Shown here piece by piece: positions 11,847 through 24,788 of a DNA stretch of 64,000 bases. Both the position numbers and the translations under genes were made by a program. Position 1 is the stretch's first letter; every line of letters begins with the position of its first letter. This stretch comes from Hydrangea macrophylla (lineage: Eukaryota; Streptophyta; Magnoliopsida; Cornales; Hydrangeaceae), in assembly GCA_033977485.1 (NCBI GenBank), contig CM066988.1, forward strand, positions 29,616,501 to 29,680,500. Reading direction: 5' to 3'. The notes under the pieces are model-generated. The model had not been told where the DNA came from. It made no database searches and saw only the letters and a list, made by a program, of their open reading frames with translations.

Positions 11847-14804
11847 TATCACACCCCGATTTTTTGAAAGACAAATATTCAATCAAGTGCATACCCTAAT
11901 CAATATTCAACCGCCCAAAAATCCAAGGGTGAAAACCTATACCCAATTTTAAAAGACCATTTTAAGATAAACTGAATTTAATTGCTTTCATAAACCACAT
12001 GATTTCTATTTAAACAAAACTCATTTATCATCAAATTCATTCACAAAAATATTACAAGAAAATCCAAGTTTTAAATTTTCCCCATTCTCATTTATTATAA
12101 AATGAAAACCAAACGTTTCTCTTTACATAGAAATAATATAATTTTCTCCATCGAATCACAATAAAAGTATCTAGTCATAATAATAAACAGAATAATTTCA
12201 ACACTACACTATCTCAGGTTAGATCTGCTATAAACGTCCCCAAAAGTTCAATAATACAACTGAAACATAACTACATCTAATACAAGTTCTCAACCATGGC
12301 TCACAATGCCAACTAAATAAAAGTGTATCATATAGTAATTAAAGAATATAAAGGAGATATCTTCAACTTCACGAACAGATCGGCTGCTCCACAATGAACT
12401 CCAACTATACTATCCTGCACATGTCATTCGACTACGTTTCAAACAGAAACGCACCCGAATGCATAACACACTCGGGTCAGTCACATGACTGGTATGAGTT
12501 AAACAAAACACAAGTCTTAGGGATCCAACTTGAACTCGTAGACTACAAATCATACTACAACATTCTTGGGCCAAGACAGGTAGTTCCACACACATATCTG
12601 GACAATAGAGTAGTTTCCATTTATGTGGTGGCAAGTAGTCTCCTGCCCGAATAAAAACAATTAAATACTTACATTTCTTAACTATGGTAGGCCGATACCT
12701 GCAAACCATTAGTAGGCCTACCATCCTGTACAAATAGAACTTAACACAATAATATAAACCAATAATAAGGTGTTATTAATTAAAATGATTTTATCTCTAA
12801 CAAAGAATTGGAATTAGACAAAACTTAAAACACGAAAAATGTCAAGAATAAAATTTTCAAGGAATGACACGCGTTCTCGTTCATAAATTCTAAATAGATA
12901 ATTCAGAAATTAATTATTAAAATCCAGCTCTTACATAGACGATGTTCAGCAGATTCTGAAAATCGATGAAAATAGTGTCAAGATGACGTTTTTAGTAAAA
13001 GTGTAAAACACGAAAGTTGTTCGGATCGTCGTTTTACTCCAGTTTACGCGTGACGGCCATAAACTATGAATCTAAGTATCCAAAATATTCAATTTACTAA
13101 TCTGGTCCAGTTTATCATCAAATTACTACGTTCCCAAAAATAGTACATTACACATCGAATGCCATTTTTCAGCTAACGGACACAACACCGAAGTTATTTA
13201 AAATCATGAAAACTACACGACTACCAATTCCTAGAATTTCATATAACTGAAAATCATAAACCACATTACAACTGTAAATCCGCAAATAAAAAAAAACACA
13301 CATAATATTCGATCCAAATTACACCTTATGTTCACCACCTCGGCCACCCATCCATGGTTCAGTTTACACATATATCCCATGTGTCTCCTAACGTAATACT
13401 AACTCCCACTCCGGTCCCAACTCCCATGGGGTATCACTGGGATTTGAGTATCCACCGAAAGGCTAGTACTTACGTTCTTGACGTCAATAAAATAATGTCT
13501 AAATACACATGAAATAGACCAACAAGCCGGGCATAAGGCTTAAAAATGAAGAGACGGGTCATCCACGTAGTCGCCGTCTAATCACACAAAGACAGGTCAT
13601 CCACGAAGTCGCCGCCTAAACTTATAAGGAGTAGTGGTGAACTATAAGGACTTTTCTAACGTTCATACATCCACGTTTTTCACAAAACTCAACTTTATAA
13701 GAGATTCATATATCTCAAATCAAATTCCCGTTAAAATCATATTAACAGCTACATGTTCACACAGATTCATAACTCTTACAAAATTGCACAGTCACAATTT
13801 CAGAAAGCTCAACTATACATGAGAACTCATAGCTCCCTAAGTACAAACAAATTAATTCATATTAACGAACACGAAATCACACAAAAATGTGATATGGCAA
13901 AAACACTTATTTTAACATTCATAAAAATGCTACTGTAATATAACTTTTCTGCCCAAACGGTGCAGAATTGGGAAAAATATTATTAGACGAAAGTTGTCCA
14001 GAATTGCGTTTCCTACAGGCTTTCGCGAACAGAATCACGAAAACTAGAACGTATGATTTATTATGAATTTTCTACTCAAATCTGATCCGTGAAAACCCCA
14101 AATCCGAAAATTGAATAATTGCTCAAATACATATTCAATGCTCATCTATAAATCTCAAATCACAACTTCAATCATTGTAAAAAAAATACTTAAATCTCAT
14201 AATCTATAACCATGCTAATTTAATATTCTCTCTATTTAAATTTCAATCAAATGAAATTGAAAGAAAATAACAAGTTAACTCACCAATTTAGGGCTTCAAG
14301 GTTGATGATGATTACATAAACCAAAGGTTGAGGTTCCTCTCTTCTTCTTCTTCTTCTTCCTCTCTCTCTCTCTCTCTCTCCCTCTCTCTCTCTCTCTCTC
14401 ACATACGTCTGTTCTCTAGTTTCTTCTCTCCTCTTCCCTATTTTTTTTTGTTAAATGGGGACTAGAGTTTAATATATGTTATATTTATTTCACACACAAC
14501 ACTTATAAATAAAACACACACAAACATGTGAATTCCATTTTTTATCTAAGGGCCTCACAAAAAGGCTTTATATGGACCCGAAAATGCATTCTAATGTGAC
14601 AAATGATTAGCCCAATGGGTACCCATGACCCCAGACACTAAATTTCTATGTTAAGCACACTACTTAACATACTAACTACGCGTACACGCTATTTCAACAT
14701 TTTTATTAGGTGTCACTAAGATACATACACACAGTTAATGTCTAATACTCGAAAATAATAATATAAAAATTATTAAAAGCACTTGGGAAATTAGGGTTGT
14801 TACA
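11847..14804 (-). mobile_element. B array, LTR1 (3' outer LTR)
   Basis: The left end is TATCACACCCC (the other copies have TGTCACACCCC, so the terminal G is mutated) and the right end is GGGTTGTTACA. Many private differences lie in its left two-thirds, for example at about 12065, 12089 and 13037. Its right third matches LTR2, including the (CT)n tract at 14359-14400. No coding sequence; the 86-codon plus-strand frame at 12394 is repeat-borne. Confidence 0.85.
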
Positions 14805-15875
14805 TTCTACCCTCCTTAAAGAAAATTTCGTCCCGAAATTTGAAGCGACGGTAAAACAAATATTTATTCATAAATATTGTTAAACACACAACTAATAGAA
14901 AACACTGATTCACTTTTAACTCTCAACAATACAAGGCTTAGTACGTCGAGCGAATAATCCAAACAAGAAAACCCTCATGTATATTCATTTAGCCTCATAT
15001 AGTCAATTGTTAAATGTTAGCAGCTAATTAAGATAGAGATAATAATGCAATATATAAGAATAAAATTATGAATGAAACCATTTACCCCCACTCTAATACT
15101 CATTGGAATACTCAATACTCGGTGATCAACTAATGTATCTGAGAATGCTCATTCTTCCAAAACTCCTTACTAATAATAAGGTTGAGAAGACGATATTGCC
15201 GTTGAAGAGAAATCCATAACCATCTGGATCATAATATGTCATAGAGAAGAGAATATCGTCGATAATCACTCCAGAGAAATCATATAGAATAGAGTTCCCA
15301 TATATAATAATAGCAAAAACATAATCATAAGAAATCCAGAATATCCGTTGATAACATCCGCATCAGAAGATAAGAAATCCAGAATACCAATAGTATTAGA
15401 TTCCGCATCCAAAAAGCAGTAGATAATCAATAGAGATAAGAAAACCAGTTGATCACATAAGAAGTCCAAATATCCAATATTTGCCTCCAACTCCCAAATA
15501 AGATTTTCAGTCCTTCACATAGATAGTCATCCACATTGCTACTCCATGAGCCAAAATAACACTCCCCTTGATAAGATCCCCAATGTTACAACCAAAGATG
15601 CATGCACTAACATGTAAATCTAAACAATATCATGTATGCTCCTATTAAGTCATCCCGAAAATGACATACATTTAAGACTAACACGTTACAAAGTAAACAG
15701 TAGAACAAAACACACAATACCATGAAACACGTTATAGCACAAAGCAATAGATGCACGAAATAACACATAATCCCTGTCCCAAAAATAAGCAAACCTAAGT
15801 CTCTGACCAACCCATAAACCACATTCCGAGAATCACTTAGACTCGCTAAGCTAACCTTAAGCTCTGATACCAAAC
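14805..15875 (-). mobile_element. B array, internal region 1
   Basis: 1071 bp between LTR1 and LTR2. The PBS is on the minus strand at 15861-15872 and the PPT at 14805-14821. No recognisable protein; the longest minus-strand frames (15266-15490, 15607-15921) are hydrophobic but match no retrotransposon domain, and one runs out of the LTR through the PBS. Confidence 0.85.
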
Positions 15876-18833
15876 TGTCACACCCCAATTTTTGGAAAGA
15901 CAAATATTCAATCAAGTGCATACCCTAATCAATATTCAACCGCCCAAAAATCCAAGGGTGACAACCTATACCCAATTTTAAAAGACCATTTTAAGATAAA
16001 CTGAATTTAATTGCTTTCATAAACCACATGATTTCTATTTAAACAAAACTCATTTATCATCAAATTCATTCACAAAAATATTACAAGAAAATCCACGTTT
16101 TAAATTTTCCCCATTCTCATTTATTATAAAATGAAAACCAAACGTTTCCCTTTACATAGAAATAATATAATTTTCTCCATCGAATCACAATAAAAGTATC
16201 TAGTCATAATAATAAACAGAATAATTTCAACACTACACTATCTCAAGTTAGATCTGCTATAAACGTCCCCAAAAGTTCAATAATACAACTAAAATATAAC
16301 TACATCTAATACAAGTTCTCAACCATGGCTCACAATGCCAACTAAGTAAAAGTGTATCATATAGTAATTAAAGAATAAAAAGGAGATATCTTCAACTTCA
16401 CGAACAGATCGGCTGCTCCACAATGAACTCCAACTATACTATCCTGCACATGTCATTCGACTACGTTTCAAACAGAAACGCACCCGAATGCATAACACAC
16501 TCGGGTCAGTCACATGACTGGTATGAGTTAAACAAAACACAAGTCTTAGGGATCCAACTTGAACTCGTAGACTACAAATCATACTACAACATTCTTGGGC
16601 CAAGACAGGTAGTTCCACACACATATCTGGACAATAGAGTAGTTTTCATTTATGTGGTGGCAAGTAGTCTCTTGTCCGAATAAAAACAATTAAATACTTA
16701 CCTTTCTTAACTATGGTAGGCCGATACCTGCAAACCATTAGTAGGCCTACCATCCTGTACAAATAGAACTTAACACAATAATATAAACCAATAATAAGGT
16801 GTTATTAATTAAAATGATTTTATCTCTAACAAAGAACTGGAATTAGACAAAACTTAAAACACGAAAAATGTCAAGAATAAAATTTTCAAGGAATGACACG
16901 CGTTCTCGTTCATAAATTCTAAATAGATAATTCAGAAATTAATTATTAAAATCCAGCTCTTACATAGACGATGTTCAGCAGATTCTGAAAATCGATGAAA
17001 ATAGTGTCAAGATGACGTTTTTAGTAAAAGTGTAAAACACGAAAGTTGTTCGGATCATCGTTTTACTCCAGTTTACGCGAGACGGCCATAAACTATGAAT
17101 CTAAGTATCCAAAATATTCAATTTACTAATCTGGTCCAGTTTATTATCAAATTACTACGTTCCCAAAAATAGTACATTACACATCGAATGCCATTTTTCA
17201 GCTAACGGACACAACAGCGAAATTATTTAAAATCATGAAAACTACACGACTACCAATTCCTAGAATTTCATATAACTGAAAATCATAAACCACATTACAA
17301 CTGTAAATCCGCAAATAAAAAAAAACACACATAATATTCGATCCAAATTACACCTTATGTTCACCACCTCGGCCACCCATCCATGGTTCAGCTTACACAT
17401 ATATCCCATGTGTCTCCTAACGTAATACTAACTCCCACTCCGGTCCCAACTCCCATGGGGTATCACTGGGATTTGAGTATCCACCGAAAGGCTAGTACTT
17501 ACGTTCTTGACGTCAATAAAATAATGTCTAAATACACATGAAATAGACCAACAAGCCGGGCATAAGGCTTAAAAATGAAGAGACGGGTCATCCACGTAGT
17601 CGCCGTCTAATCACACAAGGACAGGTCATCCACGAAGTCGCCGCCTAAACTTATAAGGAGTAGTGGTGAACTATAAGGACTTTTCTAACGTTCATACATC
17701 CACGTTTTTCACAAAACTCAACTTTATAAGAGATTCATATATCTCAAATCAAATTCCCGTTAAAATCATATTAACAGCTACATGTTCACACAGATTCATA
17801 ACTCTTACAAAATTGCACAGTCACAATTTCAGAAAGCTCAACTATACATGAGAACTCATAGCTCCCTAAGTACAAACAAATTAATTCATATTAACGAACA
17901 CGAAATCACACAAAAATGTGATATGGCAAAAACACTTATTTTAACATTCATAAAACTGCTACTGTAATATAACTTTTCTGCCCAAACGGTGCAGAATTGG
18001 GAAAAATATTATTAGACGAAAGTTGTCCAGAATTGCGTTTCCTACAGGCTTTCGCGAACAGAATCACGAAAACTAGAACGTATGATTTATTATGAATTTT
18101 CTACTCAAATCTGATCCGTGAAAACCCCAAATCCGAAAATTGAATAATTGCTCAAATACATATTCAATGCTCATCTATAAATCTCAAATCACAACTTCAA
18201 TCATTGTAAAAAAAATACTTAAATCTCATAATCTATAACCATGCTAATTTAATATTCTCTCTATTTAAATTTCAATCAAATGAAATTGAAAGAAAATAAC
18301 AAGTTAACTCACCAATTTAGGGCTTCAAGGTTGATGATGATTACATAAACCAAAGGTTGAGGTTCCTCTCTTCTTCTTCTTCTTCTTCCTCTCTCTCTCT
18401 CTCTCTCTCCCTCTCTCTCTCTCTCTCTCACATACGTCTGTTCTCTAGTTTCTTCTCTCCTCTTCCCTATTTTTTTTTGTTAAATGGGGACTAGAGTTTA
18501 ATATATGTTATATTTATTTCACACACAACACTTATAAATAAAACACACACAAACATGTGAATTCCATTTTTTATCTAAGGGCCTCACAAAAAGGCTTTAT
18601 ATGGACCCGAAAATGCATTCTAATGTGACAAATGATTAGCCCAATGGGTACCCATGACCCCAGACACTAAATTTCTATGTTAAGCACACTACTTAACATA
18701 CTAACTACGCGTACACGCTATTTCAACATTTTTATTAGGTGTCACTAAGATACATACACACAGTTAATGTCTAATACTCGAAAATAATAATATAAAAATT
18801 ATTAAAAGCACTTGGGAAATTAGGGTTGTTACA
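15876..18833 (-). mobile_element. B array, LTR2 (middle, recombinant)
   Basis: 2958 bp, TGTCACACCCC...GTTGTTACA. The left part agrees with LTR3 and the right part with LTR1, placing an exchange point between LTR offsets of about 2080 and 2510. Confidence 0.85.
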
Positions 18834-19904
18834 TTCTACCCTCCTTAAAGAAAATTTCGTCCCGAAATTTGAAGCGACGGTAAAACAAATATTTATTCAT
18901 AAATATTGTTAAACACACAACTAATAGAAAACACTGATTCACTTTTAACTCTCAACAATACAAGGCTTAGTACGTCGAGCGAATAATCCAAACAAGAAAA
19001 CCCTCATGTATATTCATTTAGCCTCATATAGTCAATTGTTAAATGTTAGCAGCTAATTAAGATAGAGATAATAATGCAATATATAAGAATAAAATTATGA
19101 ATGAAACCATTTACCCCCACTCTAATACTCATTGGAATACTCAATACTCGGTGATCAACTAATGTATCTGAGAATGCTCATTCTTCCAAAACTCCTTACT
19201 AATAATAAGGTTGAGAAGACGATATTGCCGTTGAAGAGAAATCCATTACCATCTGGATCATAATATGTCATAGAGAAGAGAATATCGTCGATAATCACTC
19301 CAGAGAAATCATATAGAATAGAGTTCCCATATATAATAATAGCAAAAACATAATCATAAGAAATCCAGAATATCCGTTGACAACATCCGCATCAGAAGAT
19401 AAGAAATCCAGAATACCAATAGTATTAGATTCCGCATCCAAAAAGCAGTAGATAATCAATAGAGATAAGAAAACCAGTTGATCACATAAGAAGTCCAAAT
19501 ATCCAATATCTGCCTCCAACTCCCAAATAAGATTTTCAGTCCTTCACATAGATAGTCATCCACATTGCTACTCCATGAGCCAAAATAACACTCCCCTTGA
19601 TAAGATCCCCAATGTTACAACCAAAGATGCATGCACTAACATGTAAATCTAAACAATATCATGTATGCTCCTATTAAGTCATCCCGAAAATGACATACAT
19701 TTAAGACTAACACGTTACAAAGTAAACAGTAGAACAAAACACACAATACCATGAAACACATTATAGCACAAAGCAATAGAAGCACGAAATAACACATAAT
19801 CCCTGTCCCAAAAATAAGCAAACCTAAGTCTCTGACCAACCCATAAACCACATTCCGAGAATCACTTAGACTCGCTAAGCTAACCTTAAGCTCTGATACC
19901 AAAC
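18834..19904 (-). mobile_element. B array, internal region 2
   Basis: 1071 bp, with about five single-base differences from internal region 1 that I can see (for example CCATTACC for CCATAACC, and GTTGACAAC for GTTGATAAC). PBS at 19890-19901 and PPT at 18834-18850, both on the minus strand. Confidence 0.85.
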
Positions 19905-22422
19905 TGTCACACCCCAATTTTTGGAAAGACAAATATTCAATCAAGTGCATACCCTAATCAATATTCAACCGCCCAAAAATCCAAGGGTGACAACCTATAC
20001 CCAATTTTAAAAGACCATTTTAAGATAAACTGAATTTAATTGCTTTCATAAACCACATGATTTCTATTTAAACAAAACTCATTTATCATCAAATTCATTC
20101 ACAAAAATATTACAAGAAAATCCACGTTTTAAATTTTCCCCATTCTCATTTATTATAAAATGAAAACCAAACGTTTCCCTTTACATAGAAATAATATAAT
20201 TTTCTCCATCGAATCACAATAAAAGTATCTAGTCATAATAATAAACAGAATAATTTCAACACTACACTATCTCAAGTTAGATCTGCTATAAACGTCCCCA
20301 AAAGTTCAATAATACAACTGAAATATAACTACATCTAATACAAGTTCTCAACCATGGCTCACAATGCCAACTAAGTAAAAGTGTATCATATAGTAATTAA
20401 AGAATAAAAAGGAGATATCTTCAACTTCACGAACAGATCGGCTGCTCCACAATGAACTCCAACTATACTATCCTGCACATGTCATTCGACTACGTTTCAA
20501 ACAGAAACGCACCCGAATGCATAACACACTCGGGTCAGTCACATGACTGGTATGAGTTAAACAAAACACAAGTCTTAGGGATCCAACTTGAACTCGTAGA
20601 CTACAAATCATACTACAACATTCTTGGGCCAAGACAGGTAGTTCCACACACATATCTGGACAATAGAGTAGTTTTCATTTATGTGGTGGCAAGTAGTCTC
20701 TTGTCCGAATAAAAACAATTAAATACTTACCTTTCTTAACTATGGTAGGCCGATACCTGCAAACCATTAGTAGGCCTACCATCCTGTACAAATAGAACTT
20801 AACACAATAATATAAACCAATAATAAGGTGTTATTAATTAAAATGATTTTATCTCTAACAAAGAACTGGAATTAGACAAAACTTAAAACACGAAAAATGT
20901 CAAGAATAAAATTTTCAAGGAATGACACGCGTTCTCGTTCATAAATTCTAAATAGATAATTCAGAAATTAATTATTAAAATCCAGCTCTTACATAGACGA
21001 TGTTCAGCAGATTCTGAAAATCGATGAAAATAGTGTCAAGATGACGTTTTTAGTAAAAGTGTAAAACACGAAAGTTGTTCGGATCATCGTTTTACTCCAG
21101 TTTACGCGAGACGGCCATAAACTATGAATCTAAGTATCCAAAATATTCAATTTACTAATCTGGTCCAGTTTATTATCAAATTACTACGTTCCCAAAAATA
21201 GTACATTACACATCGAATGCCATTTTTCAGCTAACGGACACAACAGCGAAATTATTTAAAATCATGAAAACTACACGACTACCAATTCCTAGAATTTCAT
21301 ATAACTGAAAATCATAAACCACATTACAACTGTAAATCCGCAAATAAAAAAAAACACACATAATATTCGATCCAAATTACACCTTATGTTCACCACCTCG
21401 GCCACCCATCCATGGTTCAGCTTACACATATATCCCATGTGTCTCCTAACGTAATACTAACTCCCACTCCGGTCCCAACTCCCATGGGGTATCACTGGGA
21501 TTTGAGTATCCACCGAAAGGCTAGTACTTACGTTCTTGACGTCAATAAAATAATGTCTAAATACACATGAAATAGACCAACAAGCCGGGCATAAGGCTTA
21601 AAAATGAAGAGACGGGTCATCCACGTAGTCGCCGTCTAATCACACAAGGACAGGTCATCCACGAAGTCGCCGCCTAAACTTATAAGGAGTAGTGGTGAAC
21701 TATAAGGACTTTTCTAACGTTCATACATCCACGTTTTTCACAAAACTCAACTTTATAAGAGATTCATATATCTCAAATCAAATTCCCGTTAAAATCATAT
21801 TAACAGCTACATGTTCACACAGATTCATAACTCTTACAAAATTGCACAGTCACAATTTCAGAAAGCTCAACTATACATGAGAACTCATAGCTCCCTAAGT
21901 ACAAACAAATTAATTCATATTAACGAACACGAAATCACACAAAAATGTGATATGGCAAAAACACTTATTTTAACATTCATAAAACTGCTACTGTAATATA
22001 ACTTTTCTGCCCAAACGGTGCAGAATTGGGAAAAATATTATTAGACGAAAGTTGTCCAGAATTGCGTTTCCTACAGGCTTTCGCGAACAGAATCACGAAA
22101 ACTAGAACGTATGATTTATTATGAATTTTCTACTCAAATCTGATCCGTGAAAACCCCAAATCCGAAAATTGAATAATTGCTCAAATACATATTCAATGCT
22201 CATCTATAAATCTCAAATCACAACTTCAATCATTGTAAAAAAAATACTTAAATCTCATAATCTATAACCATGCTAATTTAATATTCTCTCTATTTAAATT
22301 TCAATCAAATGAAATTGAAAGAAAATAACAAGTTAACTCACCAATTTAGGGCTTCAAGGTTGATGATGATTACATAAACCAAAGGTTGAGGTTCCTCTCT
22401 TCTTCTTCTTCTTCTTCCTCTC

Positions 22423-22456
<34 letters not shown>

Positions 22457-22860
22457 ACATACGTCTGTTCTCTAGTTTCTTCTCTTCTCTTCCCTATTTT
22501 TTTTTTTTAAATGGGGACTAGAGTTTAATATATGTTATATATATTTCACACACAACACTTATAAATAAAACACACACAAACATGTGAATCCCGTTTTTTA
22601 TCTAAGGGCCTCACAAAAAGGCTTTATATAGACCCGAAAATGCATTCTAATGTGACAAATGATTAGCCCAATGGGTACCCATGACCCCAGACACTAAATT
22701 TCTATGTTAAGCACACTACTTAACATACTAACTACCCGTACACACTATTTCAACATTTTTTTTAGGTGTCACTAAGATACATACACACAGTTAATGTCTA
22801 ATACTCGAAAATAATAATATAAAAATTATTAAAAGCACTTGGGAAATTAGGGTTGTTACA
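19905..22860 (-). mobile_element. B array, LTR3 (5' outer LTR)
   Basis: 2956 bp. The left part is nearly identical to LTR2. The last 450 bp differ from both others: different (CT)n structure at 22418-22456, GAATCCCG for GAATTCCA, and ACTACCCGTACACAC for ACTACGCGTACACGC. Confidence 0.85.
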
Positions 22861-23180
22861 AAAAATAAATAAAATCCCTCACGTCATTTATTATGCTAGT
22901 AAAATCTTAAATGCCACGTAATTGAATTATACGACTACAGAAAAAGAATTGCTCGCGGTTGTGTTTGCCCTTGACAAATTCCGTTCATATCTATTGGGGT
23001 CAAAAGTTATAGTCTCTACCGGTCACGCCGCATTACGTCATTTGTTGAATAAGAAAGAAACAAAACCTTGATTAATCCAATGGATTTTACTCCTTCAGGA
23101 GTTTAATTATGAAATACGACATAAAAAGGGTTCTGAAAATGTTGTGGCCGACCACTTGTCACGAATTCTTGTTGAATCTA
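22861..23180 (+). pseudogene. pol: RNase H domain of A, continued
   Basis: The frame resumes directly after the B array and its TSD. Motifs include [33 protein letters not shown] and the tail [13 protein letters not shown], typical of Ty3/gypsy RNase H. Two in-frame stops are visible, near 22920 and after KKETKP near 23070. The domain would remove the RNA strand of the RNA-DNA hybrid during reverse transcription. It connects upstream with CDASDYAVEAVLGQ at about 11800-11840. Confidence 0.88.
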
Positions 23181-23716
23181 ACGATATCACACCTCTCAAG
23201 GATTCATTTTCGGACGAACAATTATTTGCGTTATCTGCCTTAAATCTTCCGTAGTTCAGTGACATTGTAACTTTCTTAGCCACGGTATATATCCCTCATA
23301 CTTGGTCAAGTCTAGATAAAGATCATTTCTTTTCTCAAATCAAACATTATTACTAGGACGACCCACTATTATTTAAACATTGTTCTGATCAAATTATATG
23401 ACATTGTATTCCGAAGAGCGAGTTCAATTCTATTTTAAACTTTTGCCACTCTCTAGAATGCGGAGGTCACTTTGGAGGCCGTCGTAGGGCCGCTAAAGTC
23501 CTCCAAAGCGGGTTATATTGGCCAACCCTGTTTAAAGACGCTCACAAATTCTGTCAAAACTATGTACATTGTCAGCAAACAAGAATCATGTCACGTCGCG
23601 ATGCGATGCCCCTTACCCCAATCCTTATTATATATAGAAATATTTGATGTATGGGCCATCGACTTTATGGGCCCGTTTCCATCATCCTTTGGGTTCGAAT
23701 ACATTTTAGTCGCGGT
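23181..23716 (+). pseudogene. pol: Integrase of A, N-terminal half, broken
   Basis: After a linker containing LSALNLP and IPHTWSSLDKDHFFSQI comes the zinc-binding HH-CC region: CHSLECGGHFGGRRRAAK, YWPTLFKDAHKFC and CQQTRIMSRRDAMPLTP. Next comes the first catalytic Asp in VWAIDFMGPFPSSFG; because of frameshifts it lies in a different frame from the zinc finger. The coding line is cut after ILVAV by element C and resumes at 46642. Integrase would insert the DNA copy into the nuclear genome; stops and frameshifts preclude that here. Confidence 0.88.
23712..23716. repeat. Left TSD of C (GCGGT)
   Basis: GCGGT before the 5' LTR corresponds to GCAGT at 46642-46646 with one substitution. Excising C and one copy rejoins the integrase reading ILVAV-NYVSKWVE. 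Confidence 0.75.
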
Positions 23717-24589
23717 TGTAGACACTCCATTTTGTCGGCTATCAGATTTAGGAGACTCATAGCTTGGTGGTTCACAATGATCGAAAAAGTCTCAAAAGCA
23801 CTCCTGGAAGTTAGTTCTATTTCTCAAAATGCTCAGAATGACCAAAATGCCCCTAAAAGCCCGAAAACACTCAAATTTGGACCAAAAGTTCTAGAAACAT
23901 GCTATGTCATAAGAAAAGTAAGAAAATGAGTTTTTAAGTAAAATTAGATGAAATCGTCAGCTCCTAGAGACCCCCGGAAGTCCCGGAAGTTCCCGGAAAG
24001 TCCCTGTTGATCAGTTTGACCTAGGTTTGACCAGTTTGACCAGGATTTGACTGAAATCATCCGAATTCGCCAAAAAAATTTCCAAGATTATTCTGGATCA
24101 TGTGAAAAGTACTAAAACGAGTTTTAAAAGAAAATCGAACGAAAACGTCAGCTCCCGGGAGCTCCGAGGTTTAATCGAACGAAATCATCTGAAGATCCCG
24201 GGTTTGATCGATTTGACATAAAAGTTGACTTCAAAACTGAAGCATCGTAGCAATTTTCAAACATTTTTCATGGATACTAGAGGTCAATAGCATTCCAATG
24301 GTATATCGTACATCATTTTTGGATTTAAAACGGATTTATTATGAATTTTCAAAGGTGAAAAAGGCGAGCAAATTAGCTTTTATCGCAAATACCATAAAAC
24401 TTTTCAAAGTGACCTGATTCTGAAACATTTTATATAGAAATTAGACTCTGATACATTTCCAACGGTATATCACAAGCTCAGTTTGGAGTTTGTACGCATT
24501 TTCTATGAATTTCGGACGAAATATGGCCTTTTCGCGAATACCGGAACCTCTGGGGGACTAAATACAATTTTCTGGGCATCTGAGGAGTA

Positions 24590-24637
24590 GTGCCGCGGCA
24601 GCACTGGGCCACTACCACGGCAGCACTGGCGGCACTC
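24590..24637 (+). promoter_or_regulatory. CpG palindrome array in U3 of C
   Basis: Tandem GTGCCGCGGCAGCACTGGG-type units. Equivalent arrays lie at 35938-36000 (3' LTR) and 50506-50550 (solo LTR), each about 140 bp upstream of a TATA box. Confidence 0.75.
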
Positions 24638-24778
24638 AACCCTCGCAGAGTCCATTTTTGTAATTTATTTGGGGGTCCAATTTGATTAATTAAAAACCAA
24701 AACGATGTAGTTTTATGTTCACAGTTGTTTGGGACCAATGGGAGTACTTCTAAAACTCCAAAACCACCCCAAATTAGC

Positions 24779-24788
24779 ATATATAAAA
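24779..24788 (+). promoter_or_regulatory. TATA box of C 5' LTR
   Basis: ATATATAAAA, preceded by CCAAT. The matching boxes are CTATATAAA at 36131 (3' LTR) and 50692 (solo LTR). Confidence 0.75.

Larger units (their letters stand above)
11847..22860 (-). mobile_element. Tandem LTR element B: LTR-internal-LTR-internal-LTR
   Basis: Three LTRs of about 2957 bp alternate with two internal regions of 1071 bp at an exact period of 4029 bp. On the minus strand each internal region starts with the PBS TGGTATCAGAGC, complementary to initiator tRNA-Met, and ends with a purine-rich tract CTTTAAGGAGGGTAGAA before TGTAACAACCC. These ends resemble Ty3/gypsy Tekay/Del chromoviruses. The internal region has no gag or pol, so the element is non-autonomous. 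One TSD pair encloses the whole array, so it entered once and then expanded. Confidence 0.85.

Noticed and set aside
12394..12654. 86-codon plus-strand frame present at the same place in all three B LTRs (also 16423, 20452)
   Set aside because: It lies within an LTR and antisense to the element; identity among copies follows from the 4029-bp duplication, and the sequence resembles no protein I know.
15607..15921. Hydrophobic minus-strand frame of 104 codons in the B internal region (copy at 19636-19950)
   Set aside because: It starts in the LTR and runs through the primer binding site. It matches no retrotransposon protein; the hydrophobicity reflects T-rich sequence.
23651..23929. Frame running from A integrase into the C LTR (similar frames at 35045 and 49648)
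   Set aside because: It crosses the LTR boundary; the part conserved among LTR copies is LTR sequence, not a gene.
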